Assembly (NCBI GenBank): GCA_002746235.1
Contig: NVWJ01000007.1
Coordinates: forward strand, 65,346-73,273
DNA from: Planctomycetota bacterium
Lineage (GTDB): Bacteria; Planctomycetota; UBA1135
Direction of reading: 5' to 3'
DNA length: 7,928 bases
In this document: one piece after another, positions 6,679 through 7,928 of the stretch
Numbering within the stretch: position 1 is the stretch's first letter
How the letters are laid out: the number at the start of each line of letters is the position of its first letter
Position numbers and translations under genes: made by a program
The notes under the pieces: generated by a model
Seen by the model: only the letters and a program-made list of their open reading frames with translations
Database searches by the model: none
What the model was told of the DNA's origin: nothing

Positions 6679-6684
6679 ACTTTA
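6679..6684 (-). promoter_or_regulatory. -10-like hexamer of the FHA gene (leaderless)
   Basis: On the minus strand TAAAGT fits TANNNT and ends 7 nt before the ATG at 6671, so the transcript would start at the start codon. No Shine-Dalgarno is present and no clear -35 element was seen. Confidence 0.45.
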
Positions 6685-6693
6685 GAACTTCCC

Positions 6694-6699
6694 TAAGAT
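6694..6699 (+). promoter_or_regulatory. -10-like hexamer of the ABC transporter operon
   Basis: TAAGAT fits TANNNT. Transcription would start near 6706, giving a leader of about 30 nt before the ATG at 6737. The hexamer runs into a 10 bp perfect palindrome, ATGCATGCAT, at 6698-6707, which could be an operator or chance. It lies about 10 bp from the opposite-strand FHA -10 element, so the two promoters sit back to back. Confidence 0.3.
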
Positions 6700-6736
6700 G
6701 CATGCATGGAGGTGCACCCCAGCGTCTTCCATCGGC

Positions 6737-7345
6737 ATGACTTCCACTCCAGTTCTTCAGGTTCAACAACTTGGGCTTAGCCGCGGCGGACGACGTTTAG
6801 TCGTGCCGCTGGACTTGCAGCTGTCGGTGGGCGAGCGCGGTTTGCTGTTCGGCGGCAACGGCAGCGGCAAAACGACTCTCATGGAAACGCTTTGTGGATT
6901 GCTCCCGGTGACGGAAGGGTCCGTCGAGCACCAAGGACGCATTGGTTATGTGCCGCAGGAACCGCACTTCCCTGACCACCTCACTTGTAAAGATTATTTG
7001 AATCAGCTGCATCAGTTGGGCACAGCGCCGAAAAAGCAACGCGCGGACGACGTCTGCCAAGCGCTGGATTTATTCCAGCTGCAAAACCATGCAAAGGACC
7101 GTATTGGAAGCCTCTCCAGGGGATGGCGCCAGCGCATGAATCTGGCGCGGGCCTGGCTATGCGCACCGGAGTTGCTGCTTCTCGATGAACCACAAACCGC
7201 GCTCGATCCCAGCGGCATGCAAGCACTGCAAGGTGCCATCGAACAAAGCCAAACCAGCGCAATCTTGATTGTTGCCCCGCAAGGCGTCGGCTGCGATGAC
7301 CTCGCGCCGCTACTTCTGGAACTCCAGCCCGCCGCCAGCGCATGA
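6737..7345 (+). CDS. ABC transporter ATP-binding protein, lacking the H-loop histidine
   Basis: 202-residue nucleotide-binding subunit, short like CcmA-type ATPases. Motifs in order: Walker A GGNGSGKT (39-46), Q-loop Gln74 (YVPQEPHF), ABC signature as LSRGWRQR (126-133), Walker B LLLLDEP with Asp150 and catalytic Glu151, and D-loop ALDPSG. The H-loop histidine, normally in a hydrophobic-T-H context, is missing: the strand reads AILIVAPQG with Pro181 at that place. Start: the ATG at 6737 gives MTSTPVLQVQ, a normal beginning for the fold. An in-frame ATG at 6698 lies inside the promoter and adds 13 residues unlike the family. The stop overlaps the permease start (ATGA), so the two form one operon and surely one transporter. 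The substrate is unknown. Heme export (CcmA) was considered, but no other ccm genes are visible. Confidence 0.87.
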   Translation: MTSTPVLQVQQLGLSRGGRRLVVPLDLQLSVGERGLLFGGNGSGKTTLMETLCGLLPVTEGSVEHQGRIGYVPQEPHFPDHLTCKDYLNQLHQLGTAPKKQRADDVCQALDLFQLQNHAKDRIGSLSRGWRQRMNLARAWLCAPELLLLDEPQTALDPSGMQALQGAIEQSQTSAILIVAPQGVGCDDLAPLLLELQPAASA

Positions 7346-7928
7346 ATCCACTACTCAAAGGATTCCTCCGCGAAGTCATGCCATGGACTTGGCAAGTCTT
7401 CTTCGTCCTCGCCGTATTCACCGCTGCCACCCTAAGTTTCGATACTTCCCTCGGTGCGCATTCACTAGGAACTTACCTCGCCTACCTCAGTATTCTGCCG
7501 ATTGTGTTGCTGTTCCGCATCGGTACGGTCCTCGACCGACGTGCGCAACAAGGCTGGCCGCATCAGGAAATCCTGCGTAACGTCAACGGCCGCAAAGCTC
7601 CGCTCACAGAAATGCTCGGCAGCGCGATTTTGCTTGGCGCCACGCTTCTACTCGGCATGGCGCCCATCGTTAGTGGACTCTATTCCATGCCAAACCCATC
7701 TTCTGGGCTTTATCCGGTGCACGTGCAATTCTCCACCGAGGACGATGGCACCGAGCAGTGGTTTTTTGATTTGGGTTCCACCGTTCCAAAAACTGCACGC
7801 CTGTATCTCACTCTCGATTGGTCCGAAGCCACCGTCTCTCCCGAACAAGCATTACTGCAATCTCCCGATGAGCGCCAAGTCAAACCCATCCCCGGCGAAC
7901 TCGTGCAATGGGATCTTTCAGAAGGAGA
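7342..7928 (+). CDS. ABC transporter permease subunit, N-terminal part (3' end outside window)
   Basis: The frame is open to the right edge; 195 residues are visible. The start ATG overlaps the ATPase stop by 4 bp, as is usual for an ATPase-permease pair. After a short cytoplasmic start (MNPLLKGFLREVMPW) there are three hydrophobic segments, near residues 15-33, 42-62 and 90-112. The polar loop between the second and third contains LDRRAQQGWPHQEILRNVNG. After the third helix the chain becomes polar and strand-like (about 113-195) with alternating hydrophobic and charged residues and no helix, consistent with an extracytoplasmic domain inserted between membrane segments. No permease family is recognised, and the pairing with the ATPase is the main evidence for the role. 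Further helices are expected past the edge. Confidence 0.7.
   Translation, partial: MNPLLKGFLREVMPWTWQVFFVLAVFTAATLSFDTSLGAHSLGTYLAYLSILPIVLLFRIGTVLDRRAQQGWPHQEILRNVNGRKAPLTEMLGSAILLGATLLLGMAPIVSGLYSMPNPSSGLYPVHVQFSTEDDGTEQWFFDLGSTVPKTARLYLTLDWSEATVSPEQALLQSPDERQVKPIPGELVQWDLSEG

Noticed and set aside
6698..6736. Earlier start of the ABC ATPase
   Set aside because: The codons lie within the promoter and palindrome, before or at the predicted transcription start, and encode unlikely residues for the family.
6737..7928. Heme exporter CcmA-CcmB
   Set aside because: The ATPase is of similar size, but the permease has a polar extracytoplasmic segment and long loop unlike CcmB, and no other cytochrome c maturation gene is seen.
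1..7928. CRISPR array, tRNA or rRNA gene, insertion sequence
   Set aside because: No regularly spaced repeats, no tRNA-like cloverleaf or rRNA stretches, and no transposase or terminal inverted repeats were found on reading both strands.

Overview
The window reads as ordinary, densely packed bacterial chromosome: ten protein genes with gaps of 2 to 72 bp, no RNA genes, no mobile elements and no CRISPR. Base composition looks to be in the mid-50s % GC by eye. Strong Shine-Dalgarno sequences are almost absent. Several genes instead have a TANNNT -10-like hexamer 6-7 nt before the start codon, the arrangement expected for leaderless mRNAs. Taxonomy cannot be fixed from this. An environmental bacterium with leaderless transcription (for example Planctomycetota or a deep-branching relative) is a guess only.

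Left part (1-1209): a minus-strand membrane-anchored protein of unknown function runs off the left edge. It is divergent from a FieF-type cation diffusion facilitator that keeps its metal-site residues.

Metabolic core (1234-4646): two minus-strand genes form a tight operon, gcdH (glutaryl-CoA dehydrogenase) followed after 2 bp by bamA/oah (6-oxocyclohex-1-ene-1-carbonyl-CoA hydrolase). BamA hydrolytically opens the ring in anaerobic benzoyl-CoA degradation, giving 3-hydroxypimeloyl-CoA. Beta-oxidation of that product gives glutaryl-CoA, which GcdH oxidises and decarboxylates to crotonyl-CoA. The window therefore holds two non-adjacent steps of one route. The benzoyl-CoA reductase and the BamR/BamQ-type steps are not here. 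Divergent from gcdH, across 69 bp, is an isocitrate-dehydrogenase-like enzyme with an intact tricarboxylate pocket, NAD-type specificity residues and an unusual loss of the cofactor-loop histidine.

Right part (4719-7928): a GT4 glycosyltransferase overlaps a small two-helix membrane protein by 4 bp. A convergent gene encodes an FHA-domain protein with a C-terminal membrane anchor. Divergent from that gene is an ABC transporter operon: an ATPase lacking the H-loop histidine, overlapping by 4 bp a permease that is cut by the window edge. The permease has three helices and then a polar, strand-rich extracytoplasmic segment.

I see no clearly new multi-gene system. The points most worth a second look are the bamA-gcdH pair, the altered IDH and ABC motifs, and the leaderless promoters.
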